Shown here piece after piece: positions 7,522 through 16,060 of a stretch of 64,000 nucleotides of DNA. The stretch spans positions 62,001 through 126,000 of the forward strand of contig NZ_JACHCM010000005.1 of assembly GCF_014200755.1 (NCBI RefSeq), given 5' to 3'. The stretch's first letter is position 1; every line of letters starts with the position of its first letter. The notes under the pieces are model-generated. The model did not search any database. It had not been told where the DNA came from and worked only from the letters and a program-made list of their open reading frames with translations. The translations under genes and the position numbers were made by a program. The stretch comes from Rhodanobacter sp. ANJX3. Lineage in GTDB: Bacteria; Pseudomonadota; Gammaproteobacteria; Xanthomonadales; Rhodanobacteraceae.

Positions 7522-9675
7522 TCAACGCGGACTTGAGACCTGGCGGTTGGCTGCACGCACCGCCTCGACAAAGCCGCCGAACGGAATATCGGTAATCCCC
7601 ACCAAACCGATATGGCTGTTCTCGCCATCGAGCAATCGGCCGGTCACCGGCTGATCGACGTATTCGAACCAGTGCGCGCCGACGATGTGGGTGTCGGCCG
7701 CTGCAGCAGCGACGAACTTCGCATAGGCCTCGCCACGCTGCTGTTCCGTATAAACCGACACCACGCCCTTGCCGAACGGGCCGCGATCGGCGGAGCCGAA
7801 ATGGAACTCGCTGATCAAAACCGGCTTGTCGAGCTGGTGCATCGCGGCCGCGTCGAAGCCATGCTGCGGCAGATCGGCATAGACGTTGAAGCTCACCACG
7901 TCGCAATACTGCGCGCAGGCAGCCACTGCTTCGGGCGTATTGACCGCGAAGCGGCCGCCGAGAAACAGATGGTGCGTGTCGTGCCGATGGATGGCCTCGG
8001 CCACGGTCCGGAAATAGGTGTCGGCGTAGCGGCGAAGCCAGGCGCTGTAATCGGCGGCAATCGCCGGGTGCGACTCGTTTGGCACAGGAGCGGCGAACGC
8101 CGTGACGTTCAGCGCATCCCACGAACCCAGCGCCATGCCCCAGGCGCTGGCCAGCGTTTCGGGCTCCACGTATTTCTTCCGCAGCATCGCGATGAACGCC
8201 TGCTTGGCGGGGCTCTTGGCATCGCCGCGCAGGGTGCCCAGCGCCAGCCCCCAGCGACCCTGCGGACCGACGCCGGCCCAGGCCAGTTCGTTGTCGGCGA
8301 AATAGCCGAGCAGCCAGGGATCGTCGTGCACGTCGCGGCTGGCATTCGCCACCGCGCGCTCGGTCGCCTGCACGAAACGTGGATCGAACGGATCGGGCAT
8401 GCGGCCCCAGTAGTCGTAGCCGGCGGATACGTTGGCGTAGTCGCCGGCGATATTGATCGGGCGCGTGTACGGCACACGATGCGCGCGGCCGAGCGACGCA
8501 TCGCTCCAGTTGCCAACGGTATTGAAGCCCCAGTCGCGCAGTCGATTCAACGTGCGTGTACGCCAAGCGTCCATCCACGGGTCACCATCGACCCGGTAAA
8601 GATTGGCCGCGTAAAAATCGAACCAGCGTCCATGGTTGTAGCCGATGCCCTGGCTGGCGCCCTGATCCGGCTGGCGGCTGTCGCCACTGCCGTAGAACGG
8701 CGACCATGCGCCGCTGGTCGGCGGCAGATCCTTAAACATGAACTCACGGCCCTCGACATAGCTGCGGCCGCCGTCGGCCACCACGGCGTTGACGCCGAGC
8801 GAGAAAAACGCGTGCCCGTCCGGCGTCACCAGCTGCCAGCAGCCGTTGGCCTTCTGCGCATGGAACCAGCCGGTGGCAGTGAGATTATGGACGTCCAGAC
8901 GTCCGCCGTAGTTATCCATACCAGCGAGCTTGTCCGGCGCCTTGGCCAGCGCCGATTGCTCGGCCGCATGGGCGGCGCGCAGTGCCGCGTCGTCGGTGAT
9001 TTTTTCCGGCCACTGAGCGCGAGTGAACTGCCCGTAGCGGTCGACGATGCCGGCGTAGGTATCGTGCAGCGTTGCCTCGCCCGCTGCGGTGTCGACACGA
9101 CCTAGCAGCAGCGTCTGCGCCGCCTGCGGTGTCGGCATGCTTAGCCGGATCGCGCCGACTTGGCGCAGATCGACCGCGCCCTGCACCGTCGTGGCCAGCA
9201 GGGTCAGCTGCCCGCGGTCGTCGAACGGCATGGGCGGCGGCGCCTGCATGCCTTCGCCGCGCGGCGACTCGGCATGCAGCGGCAGCACCACCGTCTGCGC
9301 GGGGCCGGCCGGCAGGCCGACCGTCGCGTGCAGATGCTGCGCCCCTGCCCCGCTGTCGATATCGAGATTGAGCGTGACCGCCCACGGCATCGCGTTCTGC
9401 ACGCGCAGACGCAGCTCGCCCTTGCCCGTCCATTCCCACGTCTTGCCATCGCCGGGCGCGATCGTTATCTGCGGTTGAGCCGATGGCTGAAAGGCGTAAC
9501 GCTGCTGCATCACGCCATCGCTCGCATGCTCGGCGCTGCCCGTGCGCTGCACCTGCGCGAGCGTTACGTGTGCGGCAGGCGAGGCCGATGCCAGATCGAT
9601 CGTCGCCGCTTCCGTCGCATGGCAGGCGTTCAGTCCCAGCAAGCACAGCGGCCAGAGCAGTGCGTAACGTTTCAT
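7522..9675 (-). CDS. GH50-like (beta-agarase-type) glycoside hydrolase lipoprotein
   Basis: 717 residues. The N-terminus MKRYALLWPLCLLGLNAC has a lipobox with Cys18, so the protein is probably an outer- or inner-membrane lipoprotein. Residues about 65-200 form a beta-rich accessory domain. From about 200 the sequence resembles GH50 agarases (clan GH-A TIM barrel): VDRYGQFTRAQWPEK, FFSLGVNAV and FNTVGNWSD. Likely catalytic residues are Glu463 in FADNELAW (acid/base) and Glu623 in LISEFHFGS (nucleophile). The ATG at 9675 is preferred over one ten codons upstream because the signal peptide begins there. Agar is an unlikely substrate in this lineage, so another galactan or glucan is possible. The neighbours dhaK and a permease give no sugar hint. 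Confidence 0.75.
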   Translation of the reverse strand: MKRYALLWPLCLLGLNACHATEAATIDLASASPAAHVTLAQVQRTGSAEHASDGVMQQRYAFQPSAQPQITIAPGDGKTWEWTGKGELRLRVQNAMPWAVTLNLDIDSGAGAQHLHATVGLPAGPAQTVVLPLHAESPRGEGMQAPPPMPFDDRGQLTLLATTVQGAVDLRQVGAIRLSMPTPQAAQTLLLGRVDTAAGEATLHDTYAGIVDRYGQFTRAQWPEKITDDAALRAAHAAEQSALAKAPDKLAGMDNYGGRLDVHNLTATGWFHAQKANGCWQLVTPDGHAFFSLGVNAVVADGGRSYVEGREFMFKDLPPTSGAWSPFYGSGDSRQPDQGASQGIGYNHGRWFDFYAANLYRVDGDPWMDAWRTRTLNRLRDWGFNTVGNWSDASLGRAHRVPYTRPINIAGDYANVSAGYDYWGRMPDPFDPRFVQATERAVANASRDVHDDPWLLGYFADNELAWAGVGPQGRWGLALGTLRGDAKSPAKQAFIAMLRKKYVEPETLASAWGMALGSWDALNVTAFAAPVPNESHPAIAADYSAWLRRYADTYFRTVAEAIHRHDTHHLFLGGRFAVNTPEAVAACAQYCDVVSFNVYADLPQHGFDAAAMHQLDKPVLISEFHFGSADRGPFGKGVVSVYTEQQRGEAYAKFVAAAAADTHIVGAHWFEYVDQPVTGRLLDGENSHIGLVGITDIPFGGFVEAVRAANRQVSSPR

Positions 9676-9772
9676 GGGCGGGCGGCTCGATCGATAGTTG
9701 CCCAAGTATGCCGCCGACAGCTGAAGCGCAGCCCGCCAGCTCGGACCATTCGATGCGGCGAAACGGTGCGCG

Positions 9773-11098
9773 CTAGCGCAGCCGCGAGACCCGGCGCCAG
9801 CCGTAATACGCCGGCACGCCGAGCGCGATGATCAGCAGGCTCATGCCGGCGTCGCCCGGCGTACGGATCGCCGTGGCCACGATCACGCTGAACACGGTGA
9901 TCACAAACACCAGCGGCAGCAGCGGATAGAGCGGCACCCGATACGGCGACGGCTGATCGGCGAAATGCCGGCGATACCAGAACAGCGTGCCGATGCCGAA
10001 CACGTGCGCCAGCCACTCGCCCACGGTGGTGTAGTCGAGCAGCTGGTTGAAGCTGCCGGAGACGGTCAGCACGATCGCCCACGAACCCAGCGCGGCGAGC
10101 GCGATTTGCGGCGCGCGCGTGCGCGGATCGATGCGCCCGGCCGCCCGAAAAAACATGCCGTCGGCGCCCATCGTCTGCAGCACCCGCGCGCCACCGGCGA
10201 TGGCGATATTGCAGTAGCCGAACGCCGAACAGGCGATGCCGATGGCGATCACCGTGGCGCCGCTTTCGCCAAACAGCCGACGCATCAAGTCCGCCGCCGG
10301 CGCGTGGCTGGCGGCCAGTCCGGCGTGGCCAAGGCCCGCCAAATAAGCGAAGTTGACCAGCACGTAGCAGATCACCACGCCGGCCATGCCCATGCCGAGC
10401 GCGCGCGGCAGCGTGCGCTGCGGGTTGCGCACTTCGCCGGCCAAATCGTTGAGGTAGTGAAACCCACCGTAAGTAAACAACACCGGCAGCAGCGCACCGA
10501 CAAAGGCCCACGACGACACCGGGTGCGACGTGTCCACCGCCAGCGCCGTGCCCAGATGTCCACGCGCCAGCACCAGGCCGACCGCCACCAGCAGCGCGAT
10601 CGCGGCGATCTTCAGCACGGTAAAAACGTTCTGCACCCAGGCGCCGGCTCGAATACCGAACAGATTGATGCCCACGATAAAGACAATGCCGCCGGCCGCT
10701 ACCGGCTTTACCCACAGTTCGGACAAACCTGTCGCCGTACAGAAGTAATCGGCGAAGATCGTCGCCACCGCGGCGACGCTGCCGGGATAGTTGATCAGCG
10801 CCATGGTCCAGCCGAACAGAAACGCCGGCAGCTGGCCGAAGGCCTCGCGCAGATAAACGTACGTACCGCCCGCCTGCGGCCGCCGCGCGCCCAGCTCGGC
10901 ATAGCAGAGCACCCCGGCCAGGGTGAGCAGGCCACCGATCACCCACAGGCTCAGTACCTGCAGACCGGACGACGTTTGCTGGGCGATGGTGGCGGGATTG
11001 CGGAAAATGCCCGCCCCGATCACGCCACCGATCACGATCATCGCGGCGTCCCAGGTCGTCAGGCGCCGCACATAGGCATTGGCAGGTTCAATCGACAT
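9773..11098 (-). CDS. APC-superfamily amino acid permease (LAT/SteT-like)
   Basis: 441 residues with about 12 membrane segments. The signature loop IVIGGVIGAGIFRNPATIA in helix 1 binds the amino acid backbone in this superfamily. Helix 2-3 carries CYAELGARRPQAGGTYVYL. Helix 6 region FTYGGFHYLNDLAGEVRNP matches L-type (LAT) transporters and the bacterial Ser/Thr exchanger SteT. It probably exchanges or imports neutral or small amino acids at the inner membrane. The substrate cannot be fixed from sequence. It is on the same strand as the GH50-like gene about 100 nt downstream, but no functional link is evident. Confidence 0.85.
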   Translation of the reverse strand: MSIEPANAYVRRLTTWDAAMIVIGGVIGAGIFRNPATIAQQTSSGLQVLSLWVIGGLLTLAGVLCYAELGARRPQAGGTYVYLREAFGQLPAFLFGWTMALINYPGSVAAVATIFADYFCTATGLSELWVKPVAAGGIVFIVGINLFGIRAGAWVQNVFTVLKIAAIALLVAVGLVLARGHLGTALAVDTSHPVSSWAFVGALLPVLFTYGGFHYLNDLAGEVRNPQRTLPRALGMGMAGVVICYVLVNFAYLAGLGHAGLAASHAPAADLMRRLFGESGATVIAIGIACSAFGYCNIAIAGGARVLQTMGADGMFFRAAGRIDPRTRAPQIALAALGSWAIVLTVSGSFNQLLDYTTVGEWLAHVFGIGTLFWYRRHFADQPSPYRVPLYPLLPLVFVITVFSVIVATAIRTPGDAGMSLLIIALGVPAYYGWRRVSRLR

Positions 11099-11322
11099 GA
11101 GCGCTACCTTGCCATTGTGCGCGGTGTTTCAGCTAGTCCCGTGTGGCAGGGTCATCGTCGTCACCGTTCGGGCTCGAACAAACCGGCGAGTGGGCGGGCG
11201 CGTCAGTACCATGGTGGAAAGTATGGCTCGCACGCTTGACCATCCGGCGCGTGGGCGCATAGTTAGCTTTTGGCGAGCCATCGAGAAACATCGGCGCGCC
11301 GGCAACGGCACAGGCCCATCGC

Positions 11323-11919
11323 ATGATTCCGCTCGGCACGTTACACCGATTAGGCCGCCGCATCGGCTGCACGATGCTCGCCTCCACCACGGCTGCGCTC
11401 CTGCTCCTGTGCGCCATGATGTCGCCAGCGCATGCTCTGGGCCGCACGCAGCCACCCTGGCATATCGAAAGTTTCTGCCATCGAGGTGCGCCATCAGCGC
11501 ATCGATGCCTGGTACGCGCGCGCCAGGGCATTCTTGTTTTCCAACTGGCCGAGCTCGCTTCGGCGCCCAGCGTCAGCTGGAGCAACGGCGTGGCGGTGCT
11601 GGCGTCAGGTACGGACAAAGCGTCTCGGCAACTGCGCTTCTTTGTACCGCCGCAAAAGCTCAGCGTGCCCTTCACGCAAGTTCGAGCTTATGACATCGCG
11701 CAGCAGCGGGTCGCTTTGTACAGCGACGGCCAGCTGCGCGTTCGCGCGATGTTTGCCGGCGACACGGATACCAACCGTCGCGATCTGGCCGTGCTGCCCC
11801 TGCCCTCCAACATCGTCGCGGACACGCTGCAGGTGAGTTTTGAAGGACTCACCCTGCATGCGTCCTGGCGCGATCGCGACGGCCGCTCACAGCAGCGAAC
11901 GCTGCCGGCCAGGAACTGA
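11323..11919 (+). CDS. Putative secreted protein, unknown
   Basis: 198 residues. A long basic n-region (HRLGRRIGC) precedes a hydrophobic stretch (about 19-36) ending SPAHALG, a good Sec signal peptide with AHA-L cleavage. The mature part is beta-rich, with two cysteines (FCHRGAPSAHRCLV) that could pair, and ends in a Q/R-rich tail. I recognise no family. ATG 11323 or the internal ATG at 11374 (just before the hydrophobic core) could be the start. It lies alone between the permease and dinB. Confidence 0.5.
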   Translation: MIPLGTLHRLGRRIGCTMLASTTAALLLLCAMMSPAHALGRTQPPWHIESFCHRGAPSAHRCLVRARQGILVFQLAELASAPSVSWSNGVAVLASGTDKASRQLRFFVPPQKLSVPFTQVRAYDIAQQRVALYSDGQLRVRAMFAGDTDTNRRDLAVLPLPSNIVADTLQVSFEGLTLHASWRDRDGRSQQRTLPARN

Positions 11920-12015
11920 CACGAAAGTCGTCCGCCTCACCCCTGCACACGAAATACGCGCAGTCGCACGGTCTAGAATCGTGTCCCGTGTTTCATCGGC
12001 CATACGCCAGCGCGC

Positions 12016-13116
12016 ATGATCGCCCCACCCCGAAAAATTCTGCATATCGACATGGATGCGTTCTACGCGTCGGTCGAGCAGCGCGACGATCCCTCGCTGC
12101 GCGGCAAGCCGGTGGCGGTGGCCTGGCGCGGCGCGCGCTCGGTGGTCTGTGCAGCGAGCTACGAGGCTCGGGTGTTCGGCATCCGCTCGGCGATGCCTGC
12201 GCTGCGCGCGGAGCGGCTGTGCCCGCAGGTCGTCTTCGTGCCGCCGGACTTCGCGCGCTACAAGGCGGTGTCGCGCCAGATCCGCGAGATCTTTGCGCGG
12301 CACACCGAACTGATCGAGCCGCTGTCGCTGGACGAGGCCTATCTCGACGTCACCACGACACTGACCGGCCTGCCATCGGCTACGGCGACGGCCGAGGCAA
12401 TCCGCGCCGCGATACGCGAAGAAACCCAGCTGACCGCATCGGCCGGCGTGGCACCGAACAAGTTTCTCGCCAAGATCGCATCGGACTGGCACAAGCCCGA
12501 CGGGCTATGCGTGATTCGGCCGCACCAGATCGATGCGTTTCTCATGCCGCTGCCGGTCGGCCGTCTGCCTGGCGTGGGCAAGGTGATGGAAGCGAAGCTC
12601 GCCGTGCTCGGTGTCGCCACGGTGGGCGAGCTGCGCGCATTCGACCTGCCTGAACTGGAGCAGCGCTTCGGCCGATGGGGCCGGCGCCTTTACGAGCTGG
12701 CGCGCGGCATCGACGATCACGCCGTGCAGCCGGAGCGGGCGAGTCTGCAGATTTCCGCCGAGGACACCTTCGAACAAGACCTCACCTTGGACGAACTCGA
12801 ACCGCATATCCGCCGGCTTGCCGAAAAAACCTGGGCCGGCTACCTGCGCAACAACGCGGGGTCGGCGCAGGCCCGTGTGGCGCGCACTGTCGTGCTGAAG
12901 CTGAAGACGTCCGACTTCCGCACGCTGACGCGCAGCCTCACGCCCGTACAGCACCCGCAGTCGGCAACGGAGCTCGGCGACATCGCCTGCGCACTGCGCG
13001 CTCGCGTCGAGCGCCCGGAAGATGCGCTTTATCGACTCGTCGGCGTCGGCCTGGCCGGCTTCGTGGAGCGGGACAGTTATCAGGCGCAAACGGATCTTTT
13101 CGACCACCCTGGTTGA
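12016..13116 (+). CDS. dinB: DNA polymerase IV
   Basis: 366 residues, standard length for Pol IV. Catalytic carboxylates are Asp12 in HIDMDAFYASVEQ and Asp106-Glu107 in LSLDEAYLDVT. SAGVAPNKFLAKIASD and the thumb helix-hairpin-helix LPGVGKVMEAKL are present. The C-terminus carries QTDLF (358-362), a canonical beta-clamp-binding motif of the QL(S/D)LF type. It performs error-prone translesion synthesis in the cytoplasm. I saw no convincing LexA box upstream. It is the second Y-family polymerase in the window, 6.2 kb after the first ends. Confidence 0.95.
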   Translation: MIAPPRKILHIDMDAFYASVEQRDDPSLRGKPVAVAWRGARSVVCAASYEARVFGIRSAMPALRAERLCPQVVFVPPDFARYKAVSRQIREIFARHTELIEPLSLDEAYLDVTTTLTGLPSATATAEAIRAAIREETQLTASAGVAPNKFLAKIASDWHKPDGLCVIRPHQIDAFLMPLPVGRLPGVGKVMEAKLAVLGVATVGELRAFDLPELEQRFGRWGRRLYELARGIDDHAVQPERASLQISAEDTFEQDLTLDELEPHIRRLAEKTWAGYLRNNAGSAQARVARTVVLKLKTSDFRTLTRSLTPVQHPQSATELGDIACALRARVERPEDALYRLVGVGLAGFVERDSYQAQTDLFDHPG

Positions 13117-13128
13117 CGGCCGGCCCGA

Positions 13129-13548
13129 TCACTCGGCGTCGGGCAACGGGCTGTCGGACAGCAGGTAATCGAACGCGTAATGATGCCGGCCATCGACGAT
13201 CTTGATCGCCAGCGTACCGGACAGGCCGGACAACTCGTCGGTCGCCGAATCGGGTACCACGGTAACACTCAACGACTGCGTACCCTGCGCCATGGTGCCG
13301 CTGTGCTGTAAGGCGAACGAGCCCCGGCGGCCGTGCAGCGTGCCGGTGACGCGCTCCATCGCCACATACCCTGCCGAGCCTTCGACCGCGGTGCGTACCG
13401 CCAGCATCTGGCCGTTGCTCGTCGCCTCGAGGTCGCCGCTGAATATCTTGTCCAGCGCCATGCGGGCGATGCTGGCGTCGCCGACGTTTTTCTCCGGCGT
13501 CTGGGGAGTCATCTTCACTTCGAAGGTGCCGCTAGCGAGCTTCGTCAT
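13129..13548 (-). CDS. DUF3224 family protein
   Basis: 139 residues, starting [18 protein letters not shown]. The small beta-barrel-like pattern (FEVKMTPQ at the start, [65 protein letters not shown]) matches the DUF3224 family, lipocalin-like proteins of unknown function. The start at 13548 is preferred over an in-frame upstream ATG (13629) because family homology begins here. It converges with dinB, with 12 nt between the stops, and points away from ohrR. A ligand-binding role is only inferred from the fold. Confidence 0.8.
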   Translation of the reverse strand: MTKLASGTFEVKMTPQTPEKNVGDASIARMALDKIFSGDLEATSNGQMLAVRTAVEGSAGYVAMERVTGTLHGRRGSFALQHSGTMAQGTQSLSVTVVPDSATDELSGLSGTLAIKIVDGRHHYAFDYLLSDSPLPDAE

Positions 13549-13703
13549 CGTCGTTCCCGATACGTTTTGTCGCTGAAGTCTAACGCCGATAGCGCTTGAG
13601 CACTGGTTAGCTGCGGGATAAGCCATCACAGCGCTGGCTAGCGGCGAGCCGGACTTTTTAATCTCATTAAATGTCGGCTCCTGAACAGCGCACGATATAT
13701 AGC

Positions 13704-13740
13704 TTGCAATTAAATAGCGCGCTATGTATATTGCGAGCCC
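13704..13740 (+). promoter_or_regulatory. ohrR promoter with palindromic operator
   Basis: A -35-like TTGCAA (13704-13709), a 17-nt spacer and a -10-like TATATT (13727-13732) place the transcription start at about the ohrR ATG (13741), so the mRNA may be leaderless. The perfect palindrome ATAGCGCGCTAT (13714-13725) sits between the -35 and -10, and weaker flanking arms GCAAT (13706-13710) and ATTGC (13730-13734) extend the symmetry. This is where a MarR-type dimer would block RNA polymerase, so I infer OhrR autorepression. A second dyad, GAGCCG...CGGCTC around TTAATctcATTAA (13646-13680), lies further upstream. Confidence 0.6.
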
Positions 13741-14205
13741 ATGAAGCCAAAGACTATGCCCACACCATCCACCAAGTCGATGCTGCAGCTCGATCAGCAG
13801 CTGTGCTTTGCGCTGTATTCGGCGAGCCTCGCCATGAACAAGGTGTACCGCACGCTGCTGGCCAAGCTCCGACTCACCTACCCGCAGTACTTGGTGATGC
13901 TGGTGCTGTGGGAGCGCGATGCGCTGACCGTGTCGGAGATCGGCGAACGCCTCTACCTCGATTCCGCCACGCTGACACCGCTGCTCAAACGGCTGGAAGC
14001 AGCGGGGCTATTGGACCGCGCGCGTTCGGCCGAGGACGAACGTCAGGTGATCATCTCGCTGACGGCGGAGGGCCGCGCGCTGAAAAGGCAGGCGGGCAGT
14101 GTGCCTTCAGAAGTGTTTTGCGCCACCGGCTGTGAGGTGGACGAACTGCTGGCTCTCAAAACGCAGCTGAACGGCTTGCGCGAACGGCTGGCCAACAACA
14201 GCTGA
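13741..14205 (+). CDS. ohrR: Organic hydroperoxide-sensing MarR-family repressor OhrR (2-Cys type)
   Basis: 154 residues with the MarR winged-helix fold (about 35-115; recognition region [27 protein letters not shown], seen as two blocks). The peroxide-sensing Cys22 is in [13 protein letters not shown]. Cys127 and Cys131 lie in the C-terminal helix. Cys22 and Cys127 match by number the sensing and resolving cysteines of the Xanthomonas campestris 2-Cys OhrR, which form an intersubunit disulfide on oxidation. ATG 13741 is supported by this numbering. It lies directly before ohr, its usual target, and its own upstream palindrome suggests autoregulation. Confidence 0.93.
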   Translation: MKPKTMPTPSTKSMLQLDQQLCFALYSASLAMNKVYRTLLAKLRLTYPQYLVMLVLWERDALTVSEIGERLYLDSATLTPLLKRLEAAGLLDRARSAEDERQVIISLTAEGRALKRQAGSVPSEVFCATGCEVDELLALKTQLNGLRERLANNS

Positions 14206-14327
14206 GCGCACGCTGCACGAACTTTAAACAGCCAGAAATGCACAACGAACCGAAGACGCTCAAGCACATCGACCGGTTTTCCATCCCATGTTCCACTGAC
14301 TCACCCACCCCCAAAAGGAGACGCCCC

Positions 14328-14753
14328 ATGTCTATCGAAAAAGTTGCCTACCGCGCTCATGCCAAGGCCCAAGGTGGCCGCGACGGTCGCGCCGTGTCGT
14401 CCGACAAGGTGCTGGACGTCAAGCTGACCACACCGAAAGAACTCGGCGGCGCCGGCGGCGACGGCACCAACCCGGAGCAGCTGTTTGCCGCGGGCTATTC
14501 CGCCTGCTTCCTCGGCGCGCTGAAGTACGTGGCCGGCCAGCAGAAAATCGCCCTGCCCGCCGACACCACGGTCGAAGGCGATGTCGGTATCGGCCCGATC
14601 CCGACCGGCTTCGGCATCGAAGTGGCTTTGAAGATCACCATCCCGGGCCTCGACCATGCCCAGGCCGAAGCGCTGGTGGAGAAGGCGCATGTTGTATGCC
14701 CTTACTCGAACGCCACGCGCGGCAATATCGACGTCACGCTGACGGTTGCCTAA
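14328..14753 (+). CDS. ohr: Organic hydroperoxide resistance protein (thiol peroxidase)
   Basis: 141 residues. Ohr reduces organic hydroperoxides with a reactive cysteine pair, recycled by lipoylated enzymes in characterised systems. Catalytic Cys60 is in [11 protein letters not shown], and the partner Cys124 in [13 protein letters not shown]. The supporting Arg18 (GGRDG) and Glu50 (NPEQLF) are present. A strong AAAGGAG (14314-14320) fixes the start at 14328. It follows ohrR by 122 nt, so it may use the ohrR promoter or one of its own. A clear intrinsic terminator lies downstream. Lpd and the lipoyl proteins encoded 3 kb away are plausible electron donors. Confidence 0.95.
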   Translation: MSIEKVAYRAHAKAQGGRDGRAVSSDKVLDVKLTTPKELGGAGGDGTNPEQLFAAGYSACFLGALKYVAGQQKIALPADTTVEGDVGIGPIPTGFGIEVALKITIPGLDHAQAEALVEKAHVVCPYSNATRGNIDVTLTVA

Positions 14754-14809
14754 GCGAGCAGTGAGTCATGCCGATGTGCTCCGTGCACGTCGGTGGCTCT
14801 CAAAACACC

Positions 14810-14845
14810 ATGCCGGCCGCACTCGATGCGAGCCGGCATTTTTTG
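14810..14845 (+). terminator. Intrinsic terminator after ohr
   Basis: An 8-bp perfect stem ATGCCGGC (14810-14817) / GCCGGCAT (14832-14839), with a 14-nt loop, is followed by a T-run (14839-14844). It lies 57 nt after the ohr stop and before the FMN reductase start, so it likely separates the two transcripts. Confidence 0.8.
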
Positions 14846-14907
14846 TTCCGTATATGCGCGAAAACAACCTCGAAACGGCTAAGGTGAGCACAGCCACGGA
14901 GCCTGCC

Positions 14908-15501
14908 ATGACGACTGAATCCCAGCCCCTATCCATCGCCGTATTGCTCGGCACAGTACGCCACGAACGCATGGGCATACGCGCCGCAAGCTTGGTCATG
15001 AGGTCGCTGGAAGAACGCGGCCACGAAGCGGTGCTGGTCGACCCCATGCGTCCGCCGCTGCCTCTGCTGGACCGCATGTACAAGGAGTACGACGCCGGCA
15101 CGGCGCCTGAGGTCTTGGAGACCCTGGCGACGCTGTACCGCCGCGTCGACGGTTTTCTGATCGTCAGCGCCGAATACAACCACGGCATACCGCCAGCGAT
15201 GAAGAATCTGCTGGATCACTTCCTCGAGGAATATTTCTGGCGGCCGTCCGGCATCGTCTGCTATTCGCAGGGCCAATTCGGCGGCGTTCGCGCAGCGATG
15301 GCGCTGAGAGCGACGTTGGCAGAACTGGGCATGCCCAGCGTGCCTAGCCTTTGCCCGATTCCGCATATCGGCAAAACGCTGGATGAGGGCGGCAAACCGA
15401 CTGATCCGCACACGCAGAAATCGCTCGATCGTTTCCTAGAGGAATTTTTCTGGTACGCGCGTGCGCTGAAGCGGGAGCGTGCGTTGGGTACCCCGTACTG
15501 A
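14908..15501 (+). CDS. NADPH-dependent FMN reductase family protein
   Basis: 197 residues with a flavodoxin-like fold. The phosphate-binding loop GTVRHERMGIRAAS follows beta-1. The flavin-binding segment SAEYNHGIPPAMKNLLDHF corresponds to the PEYNxSxPxxLKNAID motif of the NADPH-dependent FMN/quinone reductase family. YSQGQFGGVRAA is the third flavin loop. It probably reduces quinones, azo dyes or flavins in the cytoplasm. It follows the ohr terminator, so it has its own transcript, but its setting beside ohrR-ohr suggests a role in redox stress. The start at 14908 is chosen because a longer in-frame reading crosses the ohr stop and terminator. Confidence 0.85.
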   Translation: MTTESQPLSIAVLLGTVRHERMGIRAASLVMRSLEERGHEAVLVDPMRPPLPLLDRMYKEYDAGTAPEVLETLATLYRRVDGFLIVSAEYNHGIPPAMKNLLDHFLEEYFWRPSGIVCYSQGQFGGVRAAMALRATLAELGMPSVPSLCPIPHIGKTLDEGGKPTDPHTQKSLDRFLEEFFWYARALKRERALGTPY

Positions 15502-15528
15502 CGAAGGCTGCACCCCGACAAACACCCA

Positions 15529-15561
15529 TAAAAAAGCCCGGACGATAGGCGCGTCCGGGCT
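15529..15561 (-). terminator. Intrinsic terminator of the glycine-zipper gene
   Basis: Read on the minus strand, a 10-bp stem AGCCCGGACG (15552-15561) / CGTCCGGGCT (15535-15544) with a 7-nt loop is followed by TTTTTT. It lies 30 nt past the stop at 15591. It may also stop the converging FMN reductase transcript, but its T-run favours the minus strand. Confidence 0.85.
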
Positions 15562-15590
15562 ATGAGTGGCGAACTCTCGAACCCAGTTCG

Positions 15591-15911
15591 TCAGTCGTTG
15601 ACTTCTTCGCAGCGGCGTTCGGTCGTGTAGTAAGCCTTTTTGTTCTGCGCGTTTTTCTGCACCTGATTGCCGACAACGCCGCCGGCCACAGCGCCACCGA
15701 CGGTCGCCAGGGTCTTGCCCTTGCCACCGCCAACCTGATGTCCAAGCAGACCGCCCGCGACCGCACCGACGCCGGTGCCGATGAGACGATGGTTGTCCTG
15801 CGACTGAATATGTTTGACTCGCACGTTGTGACAGACTTGTCGCGCCTGCAACGACGTCGCCCCAAACATCCCAAGCGCCAGACCAGCTGTAAGAACTAGT
15901 GTCTTTTTCAT
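15591..15911 (-). CDS. Glycine-zipper 2TM domain exported protein
   Basis: 106 residues. The signal peptide is MKKTLVLTAGLALGMFGATS, cleaved near LQA-R. Two glycine-zipper helices follow: GTGVGAVAGGLLGHQVGGGKG and TVGGAVAGGVVGNQV (about 46-81). These occur in the 17-kDa antigen/YcfJ/SlyB group of envelope proteins. There is no lipobox, and a Cys pair (VCHNV near the start, RRCEEV at the end) may form a disulfide. The start at 15911 is supported by GGAGAG at 15918-15923. It is probably a periplasmic or outer-membrane-associated protein of unknown role. Confidence 0.82.
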   Translation of the reverse strand: MKKTLVLTAGLALGMFGATSLQARQVCHNVRVKHIQSQDNHRLIGTGVGAVAGGLLGHQVGGGKGKTLATVGGAVAGGVVGNQVQKNAQNKKAYYTTERRCEEVND

Positions 15912-16060
15912 CGCTAACTCTCCAATCACGTAGAAACTATTGATAGCCTGCACTGCGTGACGGGTGAGTCAAGCCCGGCGCTGCCCGCTTCAGCGCGGCT
16001 TGGACGAATGGGACATGAATTTCGGGTAGCCATATCTGTCAGCAGCAAAAACGACACTTA

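Noticed and set aside
11133-11675. 180-codon minus-strand frame over the secreted protein
   Set aside because: The plus-strand frame has a proper signal peptide and beta-rich mature sequence, so this one is a shadow.
11920-12015. LexA box upstream of dinB
   Set aside because: I looked for CTGT-N8-ACAG and TTAGTA-type palindromes and found none, so SOS control is not supported.
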